Virus record (IMG/VR): IMGVR_UViG_3300030106_006483
Location: 1 to 62,803 of that record
From: a virus
Reading direction: 5' to 3' (one strand)
DNA length: 62,803 nt
In this document: positions 47,701 through 55,588 of the stretch, one piece after another
Layout of the letters: each line of letters begins with the position of its first letter
Position numbering within the stretch: position 1 is the first letter of the stretch
Notes under the pieces: generated by a model
Told to the model about the DNA's origin: nothing
The model's input: only the letters and a program-made list of their open reading frames with translations
Database searches by the model: none
Program-made: the position numbers and the translations under genes

Positions 47701-49650
47701 AAAAATCCTATCTTTAGAAAAGCTACAGAGTTTTATCAAGGTTCAGACAGTGTATGGAAAGCTTACGGCTATGAGTTTACAAAATCTCAATTGCTGGCAG
47801 CTATTCCTATTAGAGGATTAACTGTAGCAAATGCTAAACGTCTAGGTTTTATTGTAGATAAAGGTAGAACCGTCCCTTACAATTGGAAAGACCTAGTCTC
47901 TACTCAAATGAGAGAAATTTTTGGTATGAAATGGAACCCTTTAAGAATTGATGGAACTGAAAAAACATATGGGGATGCTTTAAAAGAAATTGCAGGGAAA
48001 TATATTAAAGATGTTTATCCTAACTATAATATTGTACCCACGTTAGTTAAAAACTGGAGACGTTTTCCACTAGGAAATTTCATAGCGTTTAGATCAGAAA
48101 ACATTAGAAATACCTTCAATACTATGGCCTATGCTATGAGAGAAATGAGTTCAAGTAACCCTTTCCTAAGACAAATGGGTGCTAAAAGATTAATGGGATT
48201 ATCAGCTACGTTTTATGGTATTGAAAAAGGATTAAGTTTATTTACCAGTACGCTTACGGGTCTTGATGAAGAGTGGATGGGAAAATATAAAAGATGGTTT
48301 GTTCCTTACTACGATAAGACGTCAACCTTATTTGCAGTCAGTAAACCAGATAAAGACTTTAAATTTTGGACTTTAAACTGGACCAGAGAAAACCCTTATG
48401 AAGGAATGCAAGATGCTTTTGCAGTAATGTTTACCGAACTATTTAACCCTGTAAATGATGACTGGGGTATGGGAAAAAGATTTTACAATGCATTCTTCTA
48501 CAACGTAGAAGAAGATACTCCAGGATCTATCTACTTAATGTTTGAACCTTTTATAACTCCAGGTTTATTTTTCAAAGCAGTTGTGGACATCGCTCCAGCG
48601 GAATGGACAGGAGGACTGGGAAAGAATGGAGTTACAGACACTGGAAAAGTTATATACGATATAAGAAATGATTCTCCAGGAGAAATTTTAGCTAAAATCT
48701 ATGGCCATATATGGGAGGATCTTGAGCCAACTACAGCTAAGAACGCAGGTGAAGTATTAGGGGCAGCTGAAGGAGAACTAACTAGGTCAGGTAAAGAAAT
48801 TAACACTATCAACAAACTTTTTAAAACAGTTCTTGGAATAGGTCTCGAGAAACAAGATCCTAAGGCAGGTATTACATATGTTATAAGTCAATTTACTGAC
48901 AGAATTACTTCAACACAGACAGATTTTATTAGAGAAGCAACAAATATTAATCAACTTCTTTTGGATCCATTTTTATTTCCTAAAAAATTTGAAGAGCTTC
49001 AGCAAAATAGATACCGAGAGTATAGTAGACTGTATGATTTTATAACATTTTTAAAAGATGATTTAAAAATGACTAACGCCGAGATTTGGGCACAGGTTAA
49101 GAATAGAAAAGGATTTTCAAGACAGACTCTTAACCTAATGTATCAAGGAGTATTTGATCCAGCTAACCTACCACCTTTTGAATATACATCTATCTTCCCA
49201 GGTATATTAAGAAGAATAAACAATACGGATCGTTATAAAGATAATCAATTAGAGTTAAGAGATATTTATGACATTGAAAAAATAAGAGACATTAAAAGAA
49301 AATGGTTAAGAGTTCCACTTGGATTAAGTGACTCTGAATTACAAGAATATTTTATTACAGGTAAAGATCCTAGAGTAGAAGAAGAAGACAAAGAAGTAGA
49401 AGATGACAAAACATCTATGGTGTTACCAAATATTACAGAACAACAACCTAAAAAAATAGTGAGTAGACAGCTCCCTCAAATAGTTCCTAATCAGACACTA
49501 AAAACAACAGAAGTAGCAGACAATGTATTACAAGCTTCTGCTCAACCAGTTAATGTTGATCAAAAAACTGGCTTGACAAGAGTAGAGGATGCATTACTAT
49601 CTAACGAAGAAAAAGCTATTAAGCTTAGAAACAAAGGAGTGAGGGTATAA
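44791..49650 (+). CDS. 1619-residue internal virion protein
   Basis: This is the longest gene. It starts with three helical repeats (FDINAIIKKRLEEN, VDINKLIEERLKGN, SDVNKKISERLG), then a long helix-rich body with hydrophobic patches (IAGKGIWGTTKWVGRGVSKP region). No enzyme motif such as a transglycosylase site is clear. Size and position at the end of the virion genes match T7 gp16-like or P22-type ejection proteins that form a channel across the host envelope. Acidic C-terminal tail (about 1530-1545). Confidence 0.7.
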   Translation: MADQNTFPNSELENENKKIEKKIFDINAIIKKRLEENKNSDNAVDINKLIEERLKGNTSDTEASDVNKKISERLGIDVSTLGKTNDIISDEDRSYVNTLGTKDHEKVLLYLDIFRDNPEIVTDYLQTIKKWGSEKAAKEAGSDSLLLYPKKISKVIKENPEQFTEASAKRFSFYNDLGEHLYNIQIREDQWGRKYQKEWLGKKRTKAGLAVAEALGDSARGLTLTLSGLIDRVGPENAVSAVEWIEANWPKADDIKYPNKLSPFAQESLFADLVQGLAQFGIDVYLGGRILKAFKWSIGKVAPGWVSQTTKELSKKKPKLDKYGKEIADEFGNIKYASSIAQRMGFWGLPVKYGIGSALTDDRPQDMLISEVATQAAHQYGLTEENLIPLKDKEWYEKLTKKEKASYILKRKLLHGVEGVALFAGLTKAIPIAGKGIWGTTKWVGRGVSKPVSIVMNPISQIMASRKTGLPQLVKGIRNAGGFIGSKVLKIPPYKNWAFFSTSMGPWRERLAATIEEKILPSLRVRGPWTKEASQILQKGDEMVRRYKREVGLLIGQIDRAVYTMLNKGLANRIMTTSSSQSGKQYWDDVIAYLRGDIKLEALPAVLRQPAKDIQKLIEKLSQKIKPFVKNQEIKKEIVDGMGKYLTTSYKIFQGTFKPNKAEIEAAQKYFVDLIKRTDPAFKNVRAGSKKWSLLNRLASQKVDDILQFGKEGSSPIGRLNEIKKLVSPDGILKPKQQLPKVIEDLMGKVDDGTAIIMDTVSSQAELLSHLFVHKSILREGLKSGWIVTDPKKFAIEGVQEWVAKSLVPISQIARTSNIDIAKIYAHKGGNYYTTTAIANAIRTDALASDAVLQWWWYQPFLAAKTASQLSKTVLSLMTQSRNFETAMFFSIMQGHIGPQASVMEAMKFVFGDVVGSGKVNPLAMRKKLTEWTEVGILDTSIVAGEMEAVIGDIVKGRFANTGQLFKYLLKNPIFRKATEFYQGSDSVWKAYGYEFTKSQLLAAIPIRGLTVANAKRLGFIVDKGRTVPYNWKDLVSTQMREIFGMKWNPLRIDGTEKTYGDALKEIAGKYIKDVYPNYNIVPTLVKNWRRFPLGNFIAFRSENIRNTFNTMAYAMREMSSSNPFLRQMGAKRLMGLSATFYGIEKGLSLFTSTLTGLDEEWMGKYKRWFVPYYDKTSTLFAVSKPDKDFKFWTLNWTRENPYEGMQDAFAVMFTELFNPVNDDWGMGKRFYNAFFYNVEEDTPGSIYLMFEPFITPGLFFKAVVDIAPAEWTGGLGKNGVTDTGKVIYDIRNDSPGEILAKIYGHIWEDLEPTTAKNAGEVLGAAEGELTRSGKEINTINKLFKTVLGIGLEKQDPKAGITYVISQFTDRITSTQTDFIREATNINQLLLDPFLFPKKFEELQQNRYREYSRLYDFITFLKDDLKMTNAEIWAQVKNRKGFSRQTLNLMYQGVFDPANLPPFEYTSIFPGILRRINNTDRYKDNQLELRDIYDIEKIRDIKRKWLRVPLGLSDSELQEYFITGKDPRVEEEDKEVEDDKTSMVLPNITEQQPKKIVSRQLPQIVPNQTLKTTEVADNVLQASAQPVNVDQKTGLTRVEDALLSNEEKAIKLRNKGVRV

Positions 49651-49841
49651 TGGCTAAAGATAACGCATTACAAAGAATAGATTCCCATGAGAAGTTATGT
49701 AGAATTATGCAAAAGCAAACTCATGAAAGAATTTCTAGAATAAAAAAACAAATCGATAGAATTGAAAGTATTCTATTAGTGTCTGTAGGTGCATTGATTA
49801 CAGGCATGGCTTATGTTATCTTCGCATTAATTCCACAATAA
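49650..49841 (+). CDS. XhlA-like membrane peptide
   Basis: The 63-residue protein has an N-terminal charged helix (HEKLCRIMQKQTHERISRIK) and a membrane helix at about 41-61. This is the layout of XhlA-type haemolysin/holin partners in phage lysis cassettes. It lies directly before the endolysin. The preceding gene's stop overlaps its ATG. Confidence 0.65.
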   Translation: MAKDNALQRIDSHEKLCRIMQKQTHERISRIKKQIDRIESILLVSVGALITGMAYVIFALIPQ

Positions 49842-49845
49842 AATC

Positions 49846-50340
49846 ATGAAACTTTCCAAAAATTTTAGCTTGGCAGAGCTTACTAAATCGCAAACAGCCG
49901 AACGTATGGGCTTGGACAATAACCCTAATGAAGATGAAACAGAAAACTTAAGATTGCTCTGTGAGAGGGTCCTACAGCCCGTTAGGGACCATTTTGACGA
50001 CGTAGTTACCATCAGCTCGGGCTATCGAAACGAAATTTTAAGCCAAAAAATAGGCAGCTCAAGCAAGAGCCAACATTGCAAGGGGATGGCGGCGGATTTT
50101 GAGATCTTTGGTGTTGATAATAATAAGGTCAGCGATTGGATCAAAGAGAACCTTATGTTTGACCAGCTGATCCTTGAGTACTATGAACCGGGCCAACCAA
50201 ACTCAGGCTGGATCCACGTGTCCTATAATAGAGATGTTAATCTGAACCGAAAAGAATATCTCATGGCTGTCAAAAATAGTTCTGGCAAAACGGAGTATAA
50301 ACCTATACTAGGTCTGTCTACGGACAGATATGCAAAATAG
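49846..50340 (+). CDS. M15-type peptidase endolysin
   Basis: The 164-residue enzyme should cut peptidoglycan cross-links at lysis. The zinc set of M15 peptidases is present: His77 and Asp84 in SQHCKGMAADFE, and His124 in GWIHVSYN; SSGYRNEILSQKIG precedes. There is no signal peptide, so export depends on a holin. It follows the XhlA-like gene at 4 bases. Confidence 0.88.
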   Translation: MKLSKNFSLAELTKSQTAERMGLDNNPNEDETENLRLLCERVLQPVRDHFDDVVTISSGYRNEILSQKIGSSSKSQHCKGMAADFEIFGVDNNKVSDWIKENLMFDQLILEYYEPGQPNSGWIHVSYNRDVNLNRKEYLMAVKNSSGKTEYKPILGLSTDRYAK

Positions 50341-50716
50341 GTTATTAGTACATAAACATTTAATTATAAGAGCAGAAGCAATAAAGCCCCCTGTGGACGA
50401 AAAGCTATTAAAAGAATGGTTTCTGGAGTTTGTTAAAGCTATCAACATGAAACTATTCATGGGGCCTTATGTAAAGTACTGTGAAATGAAAGGTAATAGA
50501 GGTATTACAGCTGTTGCCATTATAGAAACTTCACATATAGCAATGCATATATGGGATGAAGTAAGCCCTGCTTTAATGCAGTTTGATGTCTATTCTTGTG
50601 GTGATTTAAATGTTGAGGATATCTGTAGGAAAATTGAAAACGATTTTGAAATCCGGAAAATGGAGTTTAAATTTTTGAACCGCGAGGCCGGCCTTCAAGA
50701 AATTTCTAAAAAATAA
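50330..50716 (+). CDS. SpeD-like pyruvoyl decarboxylase
   Basis: The 128-residue protein matches bacterial S-adenosylmethionine decarboxylase: ETSHIAMHIWDEV and FDVYSCGDLN. Ser68 would become the pyruvoyl group, with His73 and Cys90 as the expected active-site residues. The residue before the cleavage Ser is Thr67 rather than the usual Glu. Known SpeD makes decarboxylated AdoMet for spermidine synthesis, and some phage relatives act on amino acids instead, so substrate is uncertain. It overlaps the endolysin by 11 bases; no other polyamine gene is present. Confidence 0.78.
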   Translation: MQNRLLVHKHLIIRAEAIKPPVDEKLLKEWFLEFVKAINMKLFMGPYVKYCEMKGNRGITAVAIIETSHIAMHIWDEVSPALMQFDVYSCGDLNVEDICRKIENDFEIRKMEFKFLNREAGLQEISKK

Positions 50717-50752
50717 AATTCCAGCGCGCCCACACGTATATCCTACATTTTC

Positions 50753-52183
50753 TTATATCCATTCTTTTAATTGTTCCCCTAATATCTCTGATGCTATATT
50801 TATTTTTTTACGTAAAGCTTTAACTATTCTTTCATCAACTGTATCTTCACATATAATATCTATATACGTCATAGGTTTTTCTTGTCCTATTCGGTCAATT
50901 CTCGCTTCTGACTGTTGACGCTTCTCTAGGTCATATCCGTTAGAATAGTAAATCATGGTGTTTGCAGCCGTCAAAGTTATCCCATAGCCGCCCGTAGAAG
51001 GGGTTCCAACAAGAAACCGGCACTTAGGGTCGGACTGAAATTTCTTGATATTATCTTGTCTGTCTTCATTTGGGGTTTTACCATAATAGTCCACAACCGA
51101 GTCATCACCATATTCTTTTTTAATTGAGTCAATAATTGTTTGGACGTCATATTGGTAATGGGCCCATATAACAGCCTTACCCTCTACTTCATCCAATAAT
51201 TCTAGTAATTCATTTAATCTATTATTTTTAACGAGCTGTGTAGAGCCATCGTCGGCTTTAAAATGTCCACACGTAATTTGATGCAATCGCATTAACTGAG
51301 TTAATGCACTAGCCGTAGTAATAACTTTACCATTCAATTGAGCCAAAGCCATTTGTTTCATTTGTTTATAGACTTTATCTTGTTCTGCGCTTAGACTAAT
51401 AACCCTTTTCATAAAAGTTTTTTTAGGTAAATCTAAGCAATCGTCTTTTAATACTCTATAGGAAAAAGGTTTTAATTTATCGGAAAGCTCTCCTAAATTT
51501 TTATAACCTACTACAATCTCTACGGATCTCCCATTAAAATGAGCTTTACGCATAATGGCATATCGAGTTCTAAAAGTATAATAAGAAGAGTGGTCTAATA
51601 AGTATTCATCTAAGAATTCACATTGTTTAAAAAGATCTAATGGGGATTTAGTTACAGGAGAACCTGTCATTATCCTACGAAATTTTGCGTATTTACCAAG
51701 TCCTACAATATTTTTTGTTCGTTTGGCCCCGGGATTTTTAATCGTTGTGGATTCATCAATTGCCATAAAAGTATTATGGCAATTTAAAAATTTACCAGCA
51801 AATTCTACACCTTTTTGAGTACTAAAAGCTTCCACATTCATAATAAGGATATGAAGATCTTCACCAGGTTCAAATAAAGTGTCTAATAATTTTTGTTGTT
51901 TTTTATTAATAGTCGCTTGCCATAGAACTGTTCTATGTTCTACATGTTTTGCTAAGTGAGTGGGAAGCTCTTCGGAATACCAGTTTTTATAAACACCTTT
52001 AGGTGCTATAATTAAAGCACCGTTAATTTTACCTTTATCATAAAGCATAGAGATATTATCAATGGCTACTTTAGTTTTACCAGTTCCCATTTCCATAAAA
52101 TAGGCAAATACTTTTTTATCCCATGAAAGCTCTAAAGCTTTTAATTGATGGGCATACGGTTTTGTTTTAAATTTATATTTCAT
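50753..52183 (-). CDS. SNF2-type helicase
   Basis: The 476-residue SF2 ATPase has MGTGKT (32-37), DEST (143-146) in place of DEAH, TGSP (173-176), and near the end QSEARIDRIGQ. These are the SNF2-family motifs; the enzyme probably remodels or translocates on DNA during replication or recombination. It is the only large gene on the minus strand in this half, divergent from the replication operon. Confidence 0.88.
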   Translation of the reverse strand: MKYKFKTKPYAHQLKALELSWDKKVFAYFMEMGTGKTKVAIDNISMLYDKGKINGALIIAPKGVYKNWYSEELPTHLAKHVEHRTVLWQATINKKQQKLLDTLFEPGEDLHILIMNVEAFSTQKGVEFAGKFLNCHNTFMAIDESTTIKNPGAKRTKNIVGLGKYAKFRRIMTGSPVTKSPLDLFKQCEFLDEYLLDHSSYYTFRTRYAIMRKAHFNGRSVEIVVGYKNLGELSDKLKPFSYRVLKDDCLDLPKKTFMKRVISLSAEQDKVYKQMKQMALAQLNGKVITTASALTQLMRLHQITCGHFKADDGSTQLVKNNRLNELLELLDEVEGKAVIWAHYQYDVQTIIDSIKKEYGDDSVVDYYGKTPNEDRQDNIKKFQSDPKCRFLVGTPSTGGYGITLTAANTMIYYSNGYDLEKRQQSEARIDRIGQEKPMTYIDIICEDTVDERIVKALRKKINIASEILGEQLKEWI

Positions 52184-52201
52184 AATTTATTCTTCTTTCT
52201 A

Positions 52202-52237
52202 TTGACAAGCTCTATATTATAAAGTAGACAATGTCAA
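52202..52237. promoter_or_regulatory. Overlapping divergent promoters of the replication block
   Basis: On the plus strand TTGACA (52202-52207), 17-base spacer, TAGACA (52225-52230), with ATG 52237 seven bases on. On the minus strand TTGACA (52237-52232) faces the helicase gene, with a TATAGA 15 bases away. The outer heptamers ATTGACA/TGTCAAT are a perfect inverted pair. The layout copies that at 3569-3602. Confidence 0.5.
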
Positions 52238-52614
52238 TGAAAGAAAATATTGAGGATAAAGAACCTATAGTATATGTACTCCAGGAAGTACCAGGAACCC
52301 GAGCAGGGCGACCTAAATTTAATATTATAGGGGCTCAAAAATATGGTAAACTTAAAGTTCTTTTAAGAGAAGATAGTCAAGTTGTAATGAGTCCTGGTCC
52401 TATTAAACATAAACTGGAGAGACTTTTAAAAGATTTTTCTGATAAAGATTATTTATTATTATCAGGAGACCCACAAATAATTTTTATGGTTGGAGCTGTT
52501 ATTGCAAAAGTAAATAATGGTAGAGCCAAAAGTTTAAAATGGGATAGACAAGAGCAAACCTATTATCCTCTTGAGTTTGATTTATACGAGAAAGGAGAAA
52601 TAGATGTCGATTAA
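52237..52614 (+). CDS. Conserved replication-block protein
   Basis: The 125-residue form starts MKENIEDKEPIVYVLQEVPG; an ATG six bases upstream is also possible. TRAGRPKFNIIGAQKYGKLK and LSGDPQIIFMVGAVIAKVNN look like a compact phage family I recall from cyanophage/pelagiphage replication regions. Function unknown. Start choice follows the promoter spacing. Confidence 0.65.
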   Translation: MKENIEDKEPIVYVLQEVPGTRAGRPKFNIIGAQKYGKLKVLLREDSQVVMSPGPIKHKLERLLKDFSDKDYLLLSGDPQIIFMVGAVIAKVNNGRAKSLKWDRQEQTYYPLEFDLYEKGEIDVD

Positions 52615-53194
52615 ACAAACAATAAAGTTCAAAGAAGAGAACTTAGAAAAAATGTTTGTGGAGGATGCTCCACAACAAGTTGATGAACTTGAAAATGTTA
52701 GAAGTCTTTCTAACTATGTAATAGATCTTCAACGTTTAGAAAACGAAATAGAAACTGCAGAGGCAAATTTAAAAATGAAAAAAGAAAGAGCTGATAAAAT
52801 TTCTGCAGAAGTGATTCCTGAAATAATGGAACAAATGAAACTAAAAACTCTTAAACTTCAAGATGGTTCTGCCATAGAAGTTAAAGAAGTTTATAGCGCA
52901 ACTATTCCTGTTGCAAATAGGGAGGGCGCTTTTAAATGGCTTCGAGATAACGACCTGGGTGATCTTATTAAAAATGAGATTACTGTTTCCTTTGGTCGTG
53001 GCGAAGATAACAAGGCGAACGATTACGCTAGCCTTGCTGAGAAGAATGGGTATCAACCTACACAAAAGTTGAAGGTAGAACCAATGACTCTCAAAGCACT
53101 GTACAGAGAGCGAGTTGAAGCAAAGCAAGACTTGCCTTCTGAACATTTTAATCTGTTTAAGGGAAACAAAACAAAAATAACAAGGAGCAAATAA
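52604..53194 (+). CDS. Conserved replication-block protein, coiled-coil
   Basis: The 196-residue protein has a coiled coil (VIDLQRLENEIETAEANLKM) and DLGDLIKNEITVSFGRGEDN then MTLKALYRERVEAKQDLPSE. I know this as a common neighbour of single-strand-binding and polymerase genes in podophages. Function unknown. Overlaps its neighbour by 11 bases. Confidence 0.7.
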   Translation: MSIKQTIKFKEENLEKMFVEDAPQQVDELENVRSLSNYVIDLQRLENEIETAEANLKMKKERADKISAEVIPEIMEQMKLKTLKLQDGSAIEVKEVYSATIPVANREGAFKWLRDNDLGDLIKNEITVSFGRGEDNKANDYASLAEKNGYQPTQKLKVEPMTLKALYRERVEAKQDLPSEHFNLFKGNKTKITRSK

Positions 53195-53195
53195 C

Positions 53196-53954
53196 ATGTC
53201 ACAAGAGACAAGCGACCTAACGGTCAAAAAAGAAGGTAACTTACCAGCGGAAATGAATTTCGTTCAAGATGCTGGAGCTGGACTTGAGAATATAGATAAA
53301 GACGATATGGCTTTACCATTTCTTAAGTTATTACAAACAAGTTCGGATGAAACTAAAAAGAAACATGCGAACTATGTTGAAGGAGCAGAAGCTGGAATGT
53401 TTTATAATACGGTTACAAAAAAACTGTATAATGGTGAGAAAGGTATTGAAGTAATACCTGTTTTCTACAAGTTAACATTTCCAGAGTGGGCACCTTTCGA
53501 ACGTAAGGAAGGTAGACCAATTAGCCCTGATAGAGGTCCAGAAATTTTAGCTAAAACTAAAAAGAACTCTTCAGGAAAAGATTGTTTAGATAATGGTAAT
53601 GAAATTATCAAAACAGCTAATCATTTTGTTATCATCAATGGAGAAAAACCAGAAAAAGCTTTAATGGCTATGAAATCTACTCAGTTAAAAGTGAGTAGAG
53701 GCTGGAACTCATTGATGCAAGATCAATTTGAAACTGATCCTAAAACAAATAAAAATGTACCAGCACCGATGTTTTCTAGAATTTATACTTTAAAGTCTGT
53801 TGAAAACACAGGTAGTTTTACTTGGCACGGATACAGAGTATCTTTGGCAAGGAAAGTGGATAATGCATCGCTATATCAAATGGCGAAAGAATTCCATAAT
53901 TCTTTAAAGAAAAGTAACGCTGCAGCTGACGCACAAGAAGAATCTAATTATTAG
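53196..53954 (+). CDS. Candidate single-stranded-DNA-binding protein
   Basis: The 252-residue protein contains DDMALPFLKLLQTSSDETKK, GMFYNTVTKKLYNGEKGIEV and LTFPEWAPFERKEGR, a phage family always near replication genes and often thought to bind ssDNA. The end is acidic (NAAADAQEESNY), as in other SSBs. The assignment rests on family position, not proof. Confidence 0.65.
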   Translation: MSQETSDLTVKKEGNLPAEMNFVQDAGAGLENIDKDDMALPFLKLLQTSSDETKKKHANYVEGAEAGMFYNTVTKKLYNGEKGIEVIPVFYKLTFPEWAPFERKEGRPISPDRGPEILAKTKKNSSGKDCLDNGNEIIKTANHFVIINGEKPEKALMAMKSTQLKVSRGWNSLMQDQFETDPKTNKNVPAPMFSRIYTLKSVENTGSFTWHGYRVSLARKVDNASLYQMAKEFHNSLKKSNAAADAQEESNY

Positions 53955-53972
53955 ATTCCTCTAACGAGGATA

Positions 53973-54002
53973 GGGGCAGTGAAGCGAGAGTGGACCTGCC
54001 CC
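53973..54002 (+). other. Hairpin before primase
   Basis: GGGGCAG (53973-53979) and CTGCCCC (53996-54002) form a 7-bp GC-rich stem with a 16-base loop, unusual in this AT-rich DNA. It lies between the SSB-like and primase genes and could adjust their relative expression. Confidence 0.55.
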
Positions 54003-54016
54003 GACCCGGGATCATT

Positions 54017-55588
54017 ATGGAAAATGAATTTATAGAACTATTTACTGGTTATCAGGGAGATTTTGGCATAGCTGACATGTCAAGGACTTCGATTGACTCA
54101 GACAAAAATAAAATTAAACCGAATTATGAATGGGCCGGTCGTCCCCTTACAATAGCCGACTACAAAGATCACTTACTTGGTAAAATTTCAATTGGGATTC
54201 AACCATGCAGACTAAATAAAACAGCACAGTTTGGATGTATTGATATTGATCCGCCAAATTACGGCGAATTTAAAATAGAAAAATATTTAGGACTATTTCA
54301 ACAATTTAAATTACCTTTAGTACCTATCTTATCTAAAAGCGGAGGACTACATTGTTATTTGTTTTTAAAAGAACCAATACCGGCTATCGATTTAATCGAT
54401 GGTTTAAAAGCTTTTCTGCTCCCATTAGGATTAAAACCTACCACAGAAATTTTTCCTAAACAGAAAGAACTAAAAGAAGATGAAAAAGGAGATATTAAAC
54501 CAGGAAACTTTATTAACCTACCTTACTATAATAATGGAGACACTAATCGCTACGCAATAGATAAGAATAATTCTAAACTCGATATTCACCAATTTCTTAA
54601 AACTGCACAAGAATCTAAAATTAGTAAAGAAGAATTAGATAATCTTGTTGAACAGACACATCATAATATTTTATTAGGCACAGATCCAGAATTTTCAGAC
54701 GGACCTCCATGTTTAGCTCTATGTTCTAAACATAAATTAGAAGATGGAAGAGATAGATTTATGTATAATTATATGGTCTTTGCTAAGAAAAAATACAAAG
54801 AACAGTGGCCTGATCAAGTTTCAAAAGCAAACTATAGCTACTTACAAACCCCGTGGGACAAAGCTAAATTAGATACTAAAATTAAAGCATGGAAAGGAGA
54901 GACAGCAGGACATACATGCTACGAAGAACCTATTAAAGATAAATGTATGCGGAGCCTTTGCTACAAAAAACCTTTTGGGATAGCCTCTGATACTATCTCC
55001 GTCTTTCCTAGTATAACTAATTTTCAAATTATTAAGTACATCGAACCTGAATACAGATTTAATGTTGTTATGCCTAACGACGATAAAATAGAAGTAATTG
55101 TGGCTAACACTAAATTAATGACAACTCAAAAAGAAGTTTTAAATTTAATTTGGGAACAAACCGGTGTTTATTTTGAACCTTTAAAACCAAAAGATTATAG
55201 AGCAAAATTAAATGAATGGAGAGGACCTGGGTGCACCGTTATTAAACCACCTGCGGGAACTCAAATTGGAGATAGATTAAAAGATGAACTCTATCAATAC
55301 TGTGTGAATGGTCCCCAAGCTAAACAAAGAACACAAATTAAAAACGGTGCATGTTGGACCGAAGAAGGATTTCATTTTTTTAAGTTTAGATCTTTTATTG
55401 AACACTTAGGAAACAGTTGGAAGATATCCGAAGAACGAATTGCACGACAGTTAGAAAAAGACTGCAAAGTTGAATTTAATCATTCTTTAAATGTTGATGG
55501 CAAGACATTAAAAGTTTGCCGTGTTCCACAGCTCCACGTGGATCAGATAGCTTATAAACCTGTGGAGAGAAAAGAGAATAACTACTAA
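54017..55588 (+). CDS. AEP-type primase
   Basis: The 523-residue form starts at ATG 54017; the frame is open to a GTG at 53990 inside the hairpin. Archaeo-eukaryotic primase motifs are present: Asp76-x-Asp78 in GCIDIDPP, SGGLH (108-112) and TEIF with Glu144. The C-terminal half has Cys-rich and unclassified domains. It would make primers or initiate replication and lacks an obvious fused helicase, which the next gene could supply. Confidence 0.82.
   Translation: MENEFIELFTGYQGDFGIADMSRTSIDSDKNKIKPNYEWAGRPLTIADYKDHLLGKISIGIQPCRLNKTAQFGCIDIDPPNYGEFKIEKYLGLFQQFKLPLVPILSKSGGLHCYLFLKEPIPAIDLIDGLKAFLLPLGLKPTTEIFPKQKELKEDEKGDIKPGNFINLPYYNNGDTNRYAIDKNNSKLDIHQFLKTAQESKISKEELDNLVEQTHHNILLGTDPEFSDGPPCLALCSKHKLEDGRDRFMYNYMVFAKKKYKEQWPDQVSKANYSYLQTPWDKAKLDTKIKAWKGETAGHTCYEEPIKDKCMRSLCYKKPFGIASDTISVFPSITNFQIIKYIEPEYRFNVVMPNDDKIEVIVANTKLMTTQKEVLNLIWEQTGVYFEPLKPKDYRAKLNEWRGPGCTVIKPPAGTQIGDRLKDELYQYCVNGPQAKQRTQIKNGACWTEEGFHFFKFRSFIEHLGNSWKISEERIARQLEKDCKVEFNHSLNVDGKTLKVCRVPQLHVDQIAYKPVERKENNY

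Noticed and set aside
44791-49650. Transglycosylase domain in the 1619-residue protein
   Set aside because: No convincing catalytic Glu with the SLT-type motif was seen by eye, so no lytic activity is claimed.
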